Origin: Glandiceps talaboti
Lineage: Eukaryota; Hemichordata; Enteropneusta; Spengelidae
NCBI RefSeq assembly: GCF_964340395.1
Contig: NC_135554.1
Location: forward strand, 5,285,475 to 5,349,474
DNA: 64,000 nucleotides
Direction: 5' to 3'
Under the pieces are notes generated by a model. The model worked only from the letters and a program-made list of their open reading frames with translations. It did not search any database and was not told the DNA's origin. Below, in pieces: positions 1 to 12,589 of this stretch (position 1 is the stretch's first letter; every line of letters starts with the position of its first letter). The translations under genes and the position numbers were made by a program.

Positions 1-2574
1 ACTCCTTGTAATGTACATGTACTACTTTGATGGCGGACTGACAGGTGACTGACTGACTGCTTCAGTTGTACTGCAACATTTCTGACTGACTGACTGACTG
101 ACTGACTGACTGACTGACTGACTGGTGACTGACTGACTCCTTGTAATGTACACGTACAGCTTAATGGCTGACTGACAGGTAACTGACTGGCTGACTGACT
201 GCTTCAGTTGTACTACAACATTTCTGACTGATCGACTAGGGACTGACAGACTCCTTGTAATGTACATGTACTACTTGGTGGCTGACAGACTTCTTCAGTT
301 GTACTACTGACTGACTGACTGACTGACTGGTGACTGACAGACTCCTTGTAATGTACATGTACTACTTTGATGGCGGACTGACAGGTGACTGACTGACTGC
401 TTCAGTTGAACTACAACATTTCTGACTGACTGACTTGTGACTGACAGACTCCTTGTAATGTACATGTACTATTTGGTGGCTGACTGACTTCTTCAGTTGT
501 ACTGCAACATTTCTGACTGCCTGACTTAATAAATGACTGACTGGTGACTGACTGACTCCTTGTAATGTACATGTACTACTTTGATGGCTGACTGACAGGT
601 GACTGACTGACTGCTTCAGTTGAACTACAACATTTCTGACTGACTGACTAGTGACTGACAGACTCCTTGTAATTTACATGTACTACTTGATGGCTGGGTG
701 ACTGACATGTGACTGACTGACTGACTGACTGACTGACTGATTGACTGACTGACTGACTGCTTCAGTTGTACTACAACATTTGTGACTGACTGACTGACTA
801 GTGAATGAGAGACTCAAGCTTGTATTGTACATATACTACTTGATGTACACGTACTACTTGATGGCTTACTTACAGGTGACTGACTGACTGACTGATTGAC
901 TCATTGATTGACTGACTGACTAGTGACTGACAGACTCCTTGTAATGTACATGTACTACCTGATGGCTGAGTGACAGGTGCGACGAGTGACTGACTGCTTC
1001 AGTTGTACTACAACATTTCTGACTGACTGACTGACTGACTGACTGACTGACTGACTGGTGACTGACTGACTGACTGGTGACTGACTGACTGACTGACTGA
1101 CTCACTGACTGACTGACTCCTTGTTATGTATACATACTACTTGATGGCTGACTGAGAGGTGACTGACTGACTGACAGCTTCACTTGTACTACAACATTTC
1201 TGACTGACTGACTGACTAGTGACTGACAGATTCCTTGAAATGTACATGTACTACTTGATTGCTGACTGACAGGTGACTGACTGACTGACTGCTTCAGTTG
1301 TACTACAATATTTCTGACTGACTGACTGACTAGTGACTGACAGATGCCTTGTAATGTACATGTACTACTTGGTGGCTGACTGACTTCTTCAGTTGTACTA
1401 CTGACTGACTGACTGACTGGTGACTGACAGACTCCTTGTAATGTACATGTACTACTTTGATGCCGGACTGACAGGTGACTGACTGACTGCTTCAGTTGAA
1501 CTGCAACATTTCTGACTGACTGACTGACTGACTGACTGACTGACTGACTGGTGACTGACTGACTCCTTGTAATGTACACGTACAGCTTAATGGCTGACTG
1601 ACAGGTAACTGACTGGCTGACTGACTGACTGCTTCAGTTGTACTACAACATTTCTGACTGATCGACTAGTGACTGACAGACTCCTTGTAATGTACATGTA
1701 CTACTTGGTGGCTGACTGACTTCTTCAGTTGTACTACTGACTGACTGACTGTCTGACTGACTGACTGACTGACTGACTGACTGACTGACTGACTGACTGA
1801 CTGGTGACTGACAGACTCCTTGTAATGTACATGTACTACTTTGATGGCGGACTGACAGGTGACTGACTGACTGCTTCAGTTGAACTACAACATTTCTGAC
1901 TGACTGACTTGTGACTGACAGACTCCTTGTAATGTACATGTACTATTTGGTGGCTGACTGACTTCTTCAGTTGTACTGCAACATTTCTGACTGCCTGACT
2001 TAATAAATGACTGACTGGTGACTGACTGACTCCTTGTAATGTACATGTACTACTTTGATGGCTGACTGACAGGTGACTGACTGACTGCTTCAGTTGTACT
2101 ACAACATTTCTGACTGACTGACTAGTGACTGACAGACTCCTTGTAATTTACATGTACTACTTGATGGCTGGGTGACTGACATGTGACTGATTGACTGACT
2201 GACTGCTTCAGTTGTACTACAACATTTGTGACTGACTGACTGACTGACTGACTGACTGACTGGTGAATGAGAGACTCAAGCTTGTATTGTACATATACTA
2301 CTTGATGTACACGTACTACTTGATGGCTTACTTACAGGTGACTGACTGACTGACTGACTGACTGCTTCAGTTGTACTACAACATTTCTGACTGACTGACT
2401 GACTAGTGACTGACAGACTCCTTGTAATGTACATGTACTACTTGGTGGCTGACTGATTTCTTCAGTTGTACTGCAACATTTCTGACTGCCTGACTTAATG
2501 AATGACTGACTGGTGACTGACTGACTGACTGACTGACTGACTGACTGCTTCAGTTGTACGACAACATTTCTCGT
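1..2574. repeat. GACT-rich satellite with 1.45-kb higher-order repeat
   Basis: Runs of the tetranucleotide GACT alternate with a less simple unit that contains CCTTGTAATGTACATGTACT, a GACAGGTGACTG stretch and CTTCAGTTGTACTACAACAT. Landmark variants recur at a near-constant distance: a CACGTACAGCTTAATGG variant at about 151 and 1577, ATCGACTAG at 231 and 1661, TAATAAATGACTG at 527 and 2001, and GTGAATGAGAG at 801 and 2263. The higher-order period is therefore about 1.43-1.47 kb, with the difference explained by GACT copy number. Most units carry the perfect palindrome GTACATGTAC. The long minus-strand frames rich in Ser-Val-Ser-Gln are repeat artefacts, not genes. The array runs off the left edge of the window. 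Confidence 0.95.
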
Positions 2575-2790
2575 CATTGTATTACTGTATTCAAGCTGGT
2601 CTTATTTTTATCATTGTATTCGAGCTGGCCTTACTTTTATAAGCTGGCCTTACTTTTATACCATTGTATTCGAGCTGGTCTTACTTTTACCGTTGTATTT
2701 TTAAATAATTTTATTGTGAAGCGGTTTTTTATTGTTTTGATGGAAGTGACTGACTGGTAACTGACTAACTACTTGTACTGTACATGTACT
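2573..2790. repeat. Short imperfect tandem repeat at the satellite edge
   Basis: Three to four imperfect copies of a roughly 30-40-bp unit with the core CATTGTATTCGAGCTGG followed by TCTTACTTTTA. A last degenerate GACT-type unit with TGTACATGTACTAGT follows near 2745-2790. The block sits inside or at the border of the satellite and appears to interrupt it. The 68-aa plus-strand frame across it has no recognisable features. Confidence 0.7.
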
Positions 2791-4440
2791 AGTCTCAGAT
2801 TATTGGTCTCTTCTTTATCTACAAATATGTTCTGAAAGAGGATGTTACATACCTTTAATCACCCTACAGGGAAATTTCACTGATCATTCTCCCAAACGTG
2901 AACATATGTTCTATCTACACTGTTGTACATCTCAATTATTTTGGAAATAGCTATGGATTTTTAAAACGAGTAGTGCATAACCATTCATTGTTGTCTGCAT
3001 TTAGTTAAACAATGTTGGTTTAGAATTTCAAAAATAAAAGTACACACTTTCAAACTTTAGACAATAGAACTGCTCACTCCATTTTATATAGTAGTGATAC
3101 ATAGTTGCTTCAAAACGAGATTTCAAAAAGGTAACCTTATTATTATTACTTTAAGACTTAACATTATTTTCAATGTATGAACTTTACAAGAAAAATGAAA
3201 CGTTGCCAAAAACAGTTAAAGATTTTCACATTCAAGATCTGTTGATCCATAAATTTATCGAAGTTGTCAACAAAAGATTTACTCACAGAAATGATTATAA
3301 CTACATAATCAGTTAAACCATTAAAATAATGTAAATTAAAATTCAAAGCTCACGTACATATACGCCTTTGTACATGTAGTATGTAAATAAGTTTAGAGAA
3401 AATGGACTATATTTTATCAGCATCATCAACATTCCAAAACACGTTTGTCATCTATTTGTAAACTCTGACAGGATTAATTACGAAAATAAGCATCAGAGAC
3501 ATCACTTAAATCATATGTGCTCAAATGATCGCCTTCGTGTGACACTGAACTAGAACTTAGTTGAACAGCCAATATGTTACGATCTGTCAAAGTATATTAT
3601 CTGTCAATGTCATATATCATGATCACGATCAGAAATCCTGTCATTTGTGCGATTTGTTATTCAAATTATACAATTAAATGAAAATTCCTACACTCTGAAC
3701 AGTGTTGCAACTCAACCTACCAAACTTAGTTCGACCACACTTTGGAAAACCAAAATTTCCGAGGGTATTTACGAGATGTACTTTATGTTTCTTGGACGAC
3801 GTCATTTTGAATGCCGATCTTCGAATTTTAGGTAAGTTTCGGAAACAATCGGAAGCCAATGCCGCCGAGCTCCGTTCCATTTCTCACGTTCGGTAATGTT
3901 CGATTGACATTTGTGCTCGATTGAGTAGATCTCCCCACCCGAACGTCAACTCGGCAAAGCAAAAACCGATATTCCGAGTACGATAACTTGACATTTGAGT
4001 ACGATCGATTAGATCATCTATATTTCGTTACTAACGGAAATAGAGAGTTCATTTTAGGGCTTTTCTTAGCAATTTGAAATTATCAAAGTACAAATCCAAT
4101 TTTGCATGTAATTTGTAAATTTTTAGCTGCTGAATAGCCGACCCAATTGACTGAAAAGCCGGGCAAACTGGTCGGTGGCCAGCTTAAAATGAACACGCTG
4201 AATCACAAGTCTCAAAAAATGGCAGTCCAGGCTATTCTTTTAGTTGTATCTCTGCACATTCCAACCATTTCTTGATATATTTAAATTACACAAACCTCAA
4301 CTTTGAACTTCCATGTATGACTTATTATAATATTAAACAAGTAGTTACCTCACTACCTTCCACATTATTGCACTCCTCCATTTTCATGATTATAGTACTA
4401 GCTTGGTTAAAGGTTAGGGGATGACATATCAAACAACAAC
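2791..4440. other. Non-coding stretch, no supported gene
   Basis: AT-rich unique sequence. A more GC-balanced island at about 3690-4010 holds short overlapping frames on both strands, including a 68-aa minus-strand frame, without a recognisable family. A motif reading TTCGATTGACATTTG...GATTGAGTAGATC at about 3899 is partly repeated at about 3979 with TTGACATTTGAGTACGATCG. I see no convincing exon. Confidence 0.5.
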
Positions 4441-4495
4441 AAAATGTGCTCACTGATCCGAAACAGATTTTTGAGGGGAGCGTTAAATAGGGGGG

Positions 4496-4545
4496 TCTGT
4501 AGCGGTTGTAGCGTAGTAAAAGTGATATAGCAAAACCGCTACAGA
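4496..4545. repeat. Short inverted repeat, 12-bp arms
   Basis: TCTGTAGCGGTT at 4496-4507 is perfectly complementary to AACCGCTACAGA at 4534-4545, with a 26-nt loop. The region is a possible hairpin of unknown role, with no T-run or gene next to it. Confidence 0.7.
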
Positions 4546-5794
4546 TTCAGATAAGAATCGGTTCTGTCGATTTGCGTTTGCGTTAGAAGAATTATAGCGT
4601 TTGATTTGGGTTAAACGTCGAAACGAAAAAAAGCACGAAAACAGACGAAAAAGCCCTCAAAATCACACAAAAAAATGCAGCTATAATGAGAGCGACTTAA
4701 GACACCAATGCCATTTCAAAAAATACAAAAACTATATTATATATAAGACAATTATTGACTCACTTCTGCCTTGAGATTGAAAATCACATCCATCTATCTT
4801 GGGGATGTTCCATCTGAAAGTGAATTCATCAAACAATAGTTTTAAAAAAAAATACTTTTTCAATATATAGCATTCATTGATATTGTAATATCTTATTCTG
4901 TTACATACCACAGACTTGAAAGTCTCTAACTTCTAATGTTCCAATAACACTGGTAAAATCACTTTATAAGACAATTATCACTTACGTCTGCCTTGAGATT
5001 GATAATCACATCCAACTGTCTCTGGTCTTCTTGTCCAGCTCCATTATTGTGCCCACCTGGTTGGTTTTTAATTTTTCTTTGCGAACATATATAATGAGAG
5101 ACTAAGATCTATGATACAATACCATTTCAAAAAGACAATTTGACATGCATTAATGAGGAGAAATTTAAATATTAGTGAATTAATTAAAGTTATTGGTGAC
5201 TAAATGTGCGAAGTGCAAGATAGAAAGTGCCGGCCATTCAATATATTTTAGCTTCTTTTTGAAATGGTAGTGGCAAAATAGAACGCTTTCATTAATTTCG
5301 TTCACGTAACTATGAAGTCATGTTATTTTTGTCCCAAATTTTCCAACTTTTTTCAACTAATCGAGCCTATAATTGTTGCTTCTCCTAGACAATGGAATTG
5401 GCCAAACAGTTGTCCATTGCCCACATAACCCAACCCAACCCAATCCGTACAAGAGAAAAAATAGCATGATGTCAAAAACGAAGCAAATAAAATCTATCCT
5501 AGCATGATGTCAGTTATCCCAACCAAACAGGTAGGCACAACTTTGGGCTTCCTCTTTCTTTACAAGTCGCATCTTCCATCGAGCCTCAGCAATTCACAGA
5601 CAGACATTACAGATAGATGTGTAGCCATTTTGAACTTTTTGAGCTGTAGTAAGACGGATTTACAAGTATTTGAAAAGGTATTGAGAACCAATCAAAATAA
5701 AGAGCAAAAATGAACCCATCACCTGTGATTTTACATTTTGGCGGGAAACTATTGTCTCTATGTGAGGTCAGTATTAACGAGCAAGTATTACACG
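4546..5794. other. Non-coding, with locally duplicated pieces
   Basis: Two short motifs are duplicated within 450 bp. TAAGACAATTAT...CTGCCTTGAGATTGA occurs at about 4744 and 4968, and ATAATGAGAG...CATTTCAAAAA at about 4683 and 5090. They occur in the order A-B-B-A with different spacing, so this is not a simple tandem repeat. No supported gene lies between here and 5794. Confidence 0.55.
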
Positions 5795-6069
5795 TTATAT
5801 TGCATGACAGCCAATCAACGTTAGAATTTTACTCGGCGGGAATTTACAAGTGGTGTTAACAACATCCTTACATAACACACATGTGGGTGCACACCATATT
5901 TTAATCAATTGTTTCTCGCGAAATGCAATTAGTCGGAAAACGGCGCATGATTTGTGAAAGCGCTCTGACCGCAAAAGTCGGGATGAGTCGCCCCCGTTTG
6001 AATTACATACCTTAGTAATAAAATGGAATGTCAGAGCCCAACAAATAAAATGAAATAGGACGACTTTAC

Positions 6070-6205
6070 CTACAATGTGGTATAACGAACGTGTATCTAT
6101 AGGAAGTTTGCGATTTTCCATCTTGTTGGCACATAATCCCCCGTGTTTGTTTGAAATACCAAGATATGATTCAGTACACTTCAAGGACAACTCATACAAA
6201 TCCAC
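6070..6205 (-). CDS. Candidate first coding exon, unknown gene (weak)
   Basis: A minus-strand frame opens with ATG at 6205 and reads through 45 codons to a good splice-donor match, GTAG|GTAAAG, whose GT is at 6069-6068. The first residues are MDLYELSLKCTESYLGIS, with two further Cys residues. The frame stays open past the donor to 5795, but the downstream part is low in complexity and looks intronic. I recognise no family, and no clear partner exon was found to the left. It could equally be a chance frame. It is listed because the donor, start and composition together are better than background. Confidence 0.2.
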
Positions 6206-7254
6206 GCCAGATCTAGATTCTCCCAGACTGTACTCATAGCTTGTCCAGTCTCAGACAACACTAGACAAATGCAAGTGTGTCGTACGCGTGTTCTGAGGTC
6301 CAATAATTTGATCGTGTATATTGCTTGAAATTTACTTTCAGAAGAAAAACGTGTGGGTTTATCGAAATGCTTTGCCTATATTTTCACGTATACATAATGA
6401 TTCACAACAGCGGCGCGATCGTCATCGTGTATGATTTTCTCCCAACTCCTCGTACTTAGCCCCGTACTAGATAGGCTTCCTTTGACCGAGTGACACGTGA
6501 AAAAAAGCTCACAAAATGTAAGTTTTTTTTCCGCATCCGCATATTTGTTATAAAGACGTTTCTTTTTATCGACGGTAATTACTATTTAGGTTTGTTGACA
6601 ATTTTATTTCATCGCACTGTATTCGTACGCTCATACCTATGTGTTTACAGCACTTGAACTTTGACATACTTTTGATAATTGTTCCGTGTCGGTCCTTGCC
6701 AATGTTAGTAAGAATGAAGTAAAGTATATTAAAAAATTATTTGACATTTGTAAATAAAATAAGATTGATAATACGAAAAGAATTATTCGGTTTTCGTGAA
6801 TGTTTTCGGTCCAATCCGGTTGAATGTCTGACAAGTTCATACAATGAGCATGATATACTGGATGAATCCCTACTGCAAATGGTAACTATATAGCTTTTAG
6901 TCACACATCTACTAGACTAGTATTCATGCCGGCCCCGTGCATCGCGTCAAAAATAAAGAAATCTTAATACGATATTAAAACAAATTCTATGTATTCATCG
7001 AATGATATTTAATACGTCAAACAAACAAGGAAGGCGTAGGATGTAAATACACATGACACACCCCTCGTCGATTGCCGTGGATGACAACTATATGTACTAT
7101 CGGACATGTCATTATGTACTCACGTGCACTCTCTACTACGCGAAGCACGACTCCTCTTACTCACCGTTATCGTGGTTACTAGTGTGATGTTCGAAAATGC
7201 ACAGGTGAATCTTTATCTAAATCGGATATAAACTGCCTGGGATATATGGCAAGT
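6206..7254. other. Non-coding stretch, no supported gene
   Basis: Unique AT-rich sequence with scattered CpG-containing patches at about 6400-6540 and 7060-7190. If the weak minus-strand exon ending at 6205 is real, its promoter would lie here. I see no convincing TATA box or other decisive site. Confidence 0.4.
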
Positions 7255-7528
7255 ATTTTATTTTTTTATTTTTCCAACTTTTTTTTGGCCGACTCTGCTG
7301 ACAGACACCGGTCCCGAGCACGTCGTGCTCGTGACAGGTGTGACCTTTGACATCCAATACGACGTGTTTCGGCGTCAAATACACATTCTTATTACCTTCA
7401 AAGGTGATCGCTCAAACATTATACCAGTTCTCAAAACTGTTAATTTACGTGTGATACTATCTGTTTTTCCAACAACTGCATACATACGTTCGTACGTACG
7501 TACATACATACATACATACATACATACA

Positions 7529-7560
<32 letters not shown>

Positions 7561-8430
7561 CACTGTGTATGTATTGTGTGTTTTGTGTACGTGTATGTGT
7601 GTGTAAGTCTACGGGGAGGCATGGAAAAAAATCAAGAACTTGCGGGGGGGGGGGGCATCAATTTTTCCCAAGCTTTTGTAGGATGGGGGCATGAAAAAAA
7701 TACACAAGGAAAAGGGGAAATCCTCCGGGGAACCCTGGAAGTAAGATCTGGACACTCCCTTACGAATGTTAAAGTTCGCTATTCTCAAATTGCACTGTTT
7801 TCACACAAAAGCCACCTTTGACAGCTATACATCCAACATGGAAACTTCTCGTTGCCAGTAGGTCGTAGTCATCTCACACTTATTTCAAAGGTGGATGTGG
7901 ACACTGTATACAGGTGAACAACGCACACTGAGTTCCGACGAAGTCCGACTCCCACCTTCTACACTAACATGAGACGTTGATCTCTCTAATTTGTTTATCA
8001 TTGCCCCAACATTAATATACTCTCTCGACCAATCAAAAGATCTAACGTCTCTCGAGTCATTATAATAATAGCGCATCCAGGTGAACGTCTACACAGTTGT
8101 ATGTTAATGAATTCAGAGTACAAAATAAACTACTAAAAGTAACTTCGAATACATCAGTGCCAATACTCAAGCTCTACGTAACATCAGTTATTATCATTAT
8201 TATTAGTCATTGAAGAATGTTGGCACATTTTAGATGCTCTTCACGCCAGTATGGATTAAAATTAAAACAGGAAAACGACAAAGTGACTGAGTCGATACTT
8301 GTGTTCTTTGTGACTCAAATGAATTTGATAATGATTATAACTTCCTATTGAATTTTTTTTTTGCCAATGCTAGGTTCAAGTATATTATTTTCAACAATAT
8401 TTTTATTGTCCACCTTCTTATGAAAAATTC
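7255..8430. repeat. Dispersed or segmental repeat, copy 1
   Basis: Two blocks are shared with the segment at about 10440-12578. Block one (about 7255-7480) begins with a T-rich run followed by CAACTTTTTTTTGGCCGA and contains CGTCGTGCTCGTGACAGG. Block two (about 7676-8430) runs from an ATGAAAAAAATACACAAGG motif to CACCTTCTTATGAAAAAT. The blocks are separated by a TACA microsatellite and a G-rich run. Relative to the second copy, block two lacks about 91 bp at a CGAAG motif near 7935. Open frames in the repeat look non-coding. It is a transposon relic or a local duplication. Confidence 0.8.
7494..7560. repeat. (TACA)n microsatellite
   Basis: About 15 perfect TACA units, preceded by GTACGTACGTACG. 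The tyrosine/methionine-rich frames on both strands here are artefacts of the repeat. Confidence 0.95.
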
Positions 8431-8918
8431 ACTGGGCTGATATAATCTGACCAGGTAGTAGTCCGTAAGGTACGCCGTGACGGGCGCCCCCACACATCCG
8501 CCAACCCGGGTGAGAGGAGGCCGGTGAGGGCGGAACGTCACGACGTATCTTACAGTCTAACCAGAGTCTAACCAGGTATAGGTAGCTTGATTTACAAACT
8601 CTTGCAACCTTTCACAAACACGCTCTACCACTGTAAGAGCTGAAACAAATGAATTGGAACTGTACATTTTTTTAATCGTATTATGTTTTTGTTCATAGTG
8701 ACTTGTATTTTGGACCTGTGGCCTTTGAATTAAAATGTAAAAACACCAGTGTAGTACAAGTGGGTCTTGTGTAGATACCGTTTAGAATGTACTATGCCCT
8801 TCGTGGAGTTAAGGGCTATTTTATAGTCTGTTAACTGTGTTGTCCACACGCATCGTAATAACAACCTACTCTGAAGCTCATAAAATCTGCAGAGAATACA
8901 AAAGATACCCTAAAAACG
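8431..8918. other. Non-coding, no supported gene
   Basis: A GC-richer patch at 8460-8560 (CGGGCGCCCCC, CGCCAACCCGGGTG) is followed by AT-rich unique DNA. No exon is recognisable. Confidence 0.5.
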
Positions 8919-9107
8919 ATGTTGAAAGTCTCACAGGGGCTTGCAACAGATGATGATGATGACAATATCTATGTATGCGACGCCGGGAGTAAGAGTAAGA
9001 AGTTTGACTCAAAAGGCACATGTTTATGCAGTATTGGAAAGGAAATGCTTGATATCAAAATCCTGCAAAGAGTTGCAGTAAATTATTACGAACTCAGGCC
9101 TAGTTAG
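8919..9107 (+). pseudogene. NHL-repeat protein fragment
   Basis: The 62-codon frame contains GLATDDDDDNIYVCDAG, then KKFDSKGTCLCSIG. This matches one NHL beta-propeller blade (G-L-A-x-D-x-x-x-N-I-Y-V-x-D, then KFD-x-x-G-x-x-L-x-x-IG) of the sort found in TRIM2/TRIM3/TRIM71-type proteins. Only one blade is present, with an extra Asp in the DDDDD run and a gap before KKF compared with the usual spacing. No neighbouring blades, RING or B-box, and no splice junction of quality was seen. A relic, or a lone exon of a larger gene, is most likely. The frame ends before the tetranucleotide array at 9118. Confidence 0.4.
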
Positions 9108-9117
9108 TTTTGTTTAT

Positions 9118-9314
<197 letters not shown>

Positions 9315-10439
9315 TACTGACAAACATCAACAATAGAGTAATCACAAATCTGTATCAACAATAATGAATTTCGCAGCATCAAGAATTAGTGAGTGTATGT
9401 TTTCCTTAGATGCAAAAAATAGTCACAAATTCCAAAGGTGGCGTTATTCAGTGTTTGTCATTCCAAGGAATCTTGCGTGAGTTTGAAGTACATCCCCGGA
9501 ATGATAGAATGCTCAGAACAAAAAATTAAGACTACAATTTATTGTAATGGCTTACTGCAGTACTTGTACAAGTTCTCGTGGTAGGAGTATTCGTCTGCCA
9601 TGGCAGACAATCGGTCCCCCTTCGTGCATTGCCCTATAACTCGCGCCCGGCCTGGGAAGTCGCCAGCGAACAGAAAAACATATACACATGTTTTTACAAC
9701 TTACAATTGTGCGACGCGTACGTGTCAAAGGTTATGTCGTCATCTTAATCGCATTTGTATGAAGACATCTTAATCTCTGTAATATATTTTTGGTGTCTAG
9801 AAGGGAAATTGTTCAAAGTAAAATGATCGTTGAAAAAAAGTTGAAAAAAAAGTTAAAAAATAAAAAGTTGAAAAAAATGAAAAAACGGCAAGCTTTGTCA
9901 GAAATTACGTCACTTCCTTCATTTACAGCCCACATTTATATGATCATGCAAGAGAGACATCTACTGTCTACACCAATTTGAAACAGAAGGGGTCTTGATG
10001 TCACATCGTTACAGACGTACACAGAACATACGTATGCTTGCATGTTGTGTTAAAAGCCAAGCTATACAAGATGATCGTTACAATGCTGCGAACTATCACC
10101 GTGAAACTGGAAGTAGAAGTACCACAGACATCAATTTGGTACAATCTGAATACAAGGGTAAATTTCATTCTTTTATCATGTAAATAAACTTGTACAAAGA
10201 ACGAGTTTTGGGATATCCCATATGGTAAGCCGTTCAGGCCAGAATTATAATTTTATTTTAGCTGTAGTATTTCTTTTATATTTTTCGTACTGATAAACTA
10301 ATTTAACCGTTTATGTACTTTTATTCCATGTTCATATTATATCAATTGAAACAAGTTTTCATTTATTTGAGAATATTGCTTTATTTTTCGTCAAACCAGA
10401 ATTTTTAAGGATTATATATAATTAAAAGTCAAAATGTAT
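9315..10439. other. Non-coding, no supported gene
   Basis: Unique sequence with a perfect 16-bp palindrome GTCTGCCATGGCAGAC at 9594-9609 in a GC-richer patch. A lysine-rich frame at 9790-9981 is low-complexity A-rich DNA. I see no credible exon. Confidence 0.5.
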
Positions 10440-12578
10440 TTTTTATAAAAGTTTTTTATTTTTTTATTTTTTTCAACTTTTTTTTTGGCCGAGTCTGCTG
10501 ACAGGCGCAGCTAACAAGGACGTCGTGCTCGTGACAGGCGTGACCTTTGACATCCATTACGACGCGTTTCGGCGTCAAATACACATTCTTATTACCTTCA
10601 AAGTTGATCGCTCAAACATTATATCAGTTCTCAAAACTGTTAATGTACGTGTGATGGTATCTGGGTTTTTTCCAACAACCGCGACTTCAGCCGCGTACAC
10701 ACTGATGATGTGTACACCGTCACGTTAAGGTTATGACCGCTTGTATGATGTAGTACGTAGAACACGACCCATGTGCAACGGGTAAAAGTAGTTAATCTAC
10801 AACAACTGAAGTTTAGCGCATCAATAACATTCATTATTGTGAAACTGGCCAGAATTGAAATTAGATGGCATGGTACACTATACTGTGAGCGTGAGCAAAA
10901 TAGCTTTAGGAACAAAAACGTAATGTGAGGAAAAGTGAATGCGTATTTCCTAAGGGTCAGTTCAGGTACGAGCGCACATGTTGACGTCGACCTTTGTATT
11001 ACATATGGCGTAGGCGTGTTGTTCTCAACTTTTCATGATACATGTGTGTACTCAGACCACTAAAAATGTATACTACAATGTACGATAAAGTATTTATCAG
11101 CACCAAATTATCACATACAACGCAATTATGTTATAAATAATACAGTTCAACATAATCTATCTTATACTAGTGTCGGCGGATGAACGAAATGACGTGTATA
11201 GAAATTGTCCGATACGTCTTTAGGGAGCGCCCAGATTTTACTTCCAGGGGGCCCGGGGGATTTTCGGGGAGGGGGAGCATCAATTTTTCTCAGGAAGAAT
11301 TGGGGGGGGGGGGCTAAACAAAAAATTCACAATTTTCTAGGGGGGTAATGGAAAAAAATCATGATTATTTAATTCAACATAAATCAACTGCAATATTAAT
11401 TCTGGCACTTCTCAAAGTAACTTGTCCGTGAGGATGTGCAAGACTTATTTCATCACAATCACTATCAGTGTTATCATCAGTACATGAATTTTCTGAGCTA
11501 TCAGTATCACAATTGTCTCCATCACTGCCTAGATCATGCATTACAGAAGTATCACTTTCAGTCTCAGTCACTATCTGTTTCATTCATGTCCATGATATTA
11601 ATTTTAATTTCATTAATTTTTCCAGCCAGTTTTCTAAATCTAAATTCTGATGTTCCTACTATGTAAGTGGATACTATGTCTGATTTTTCTCTTTTTTAAT
11701 TTTCACCGTTTTTTTTGTAATTTATGCTCATTGTGGGGGGGGGGACATGAAAAAATACACAAGGAAAAGGGGAAATCCTCCTGGGCCCCACTGGAAGTAA
11801 GATCTGGACACTCCCTTACGAATGTTAAAGTTCGCTATTCTCAATATGCACTGTTTTTCACACAAAAGCCTTTACCTTTGATAGCTATACATCCAACATG
11901 GAAACTTCTCGTTGCCAGTAGGTAGTAGTTATCTCACACTTACTTCAAAGGTGGATGTGGACATTTTATACAGGTGAACAACGCACATTGAGTTCCGACG
12001 AAGAGCATGTATACACGTGGAAAGCTGAACACCGACGCACCATTCCACGTCGACCAAGCGTCACTGCGACCTTGCACCACCGTTGTCTGGCGAAGTCTGA
12101 CTCCCACCTTTTACACTAACATAATACGTTGTTCTCTCTAATTTGTTTATCATTGTCCCAATATTAATATACTCTCTCGACCAATCAAAAGATCTAACGT
12201 CTCTCGAGTCATTATAATAATAGCGCATCCAGGTGGACGTCTACACAGTTGTATGTTAATGGATTCAGAGTACAAAATAAACTACTAAAAGTAACTTCGA
12301 ATACATCAGTGCCAATACTCAAGCTCTACGTAACATCAGTTATTATCATTATTATTAGTCATTGAAGAATGTTGGCACATTTTAGATGCTCTTCACGCCA
12401 GTATGGATTAAAATTAAAACAGGAAAACGACAAAGTGACTGAGTCGATACTTGTGTTCTTTGTGACTCAAATGAATTTGATAATGATTATAACTTCCTAT
12501 TGATTTTTTTTTGCCAATGCTAGGTTCAAGTATATTATTTTCAACAATATTTTTATTGTCCACCTTCTCATGAAAAAT
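10440..12578. repeat. Dispersed or segmental repeat, copy 2
   Basis: Block one (about 10440-10680) matches 7255-7480 at an offset of about 3200. Block two (about 11740-12578) matches 7690-8430 at an offset of about 4056. The extra spacing is DNA between the blocks (about 10680-11220) and a longer G-rich module at 11220-11350. Block two holds about 91 bp (around 12005-12095, with GTATACACGTGG and ACGTCGACCAAGCG) that copy 1 lacks. A small Asp/Ser-rich minus-strand frame at 11374-11583 lies in the middle and is not recognisable. Confidence 0.8.
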
Positions 12579-12589
12579 CTATGTAGGGT

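Noticed and set aside
1124-1579. Minus-strand Ser/Val/Gln-rich frames in the left satellite
   Set aside because: A GACT tetranucleotide yields a four-residue repeat on the minus strand in any frame without stops. There is no other evidence for coding.
9790-9981. Lys-rich 63-aa frame
   Set aside because: It is an A-rich low-complexity run with no homologous look and no splice context.
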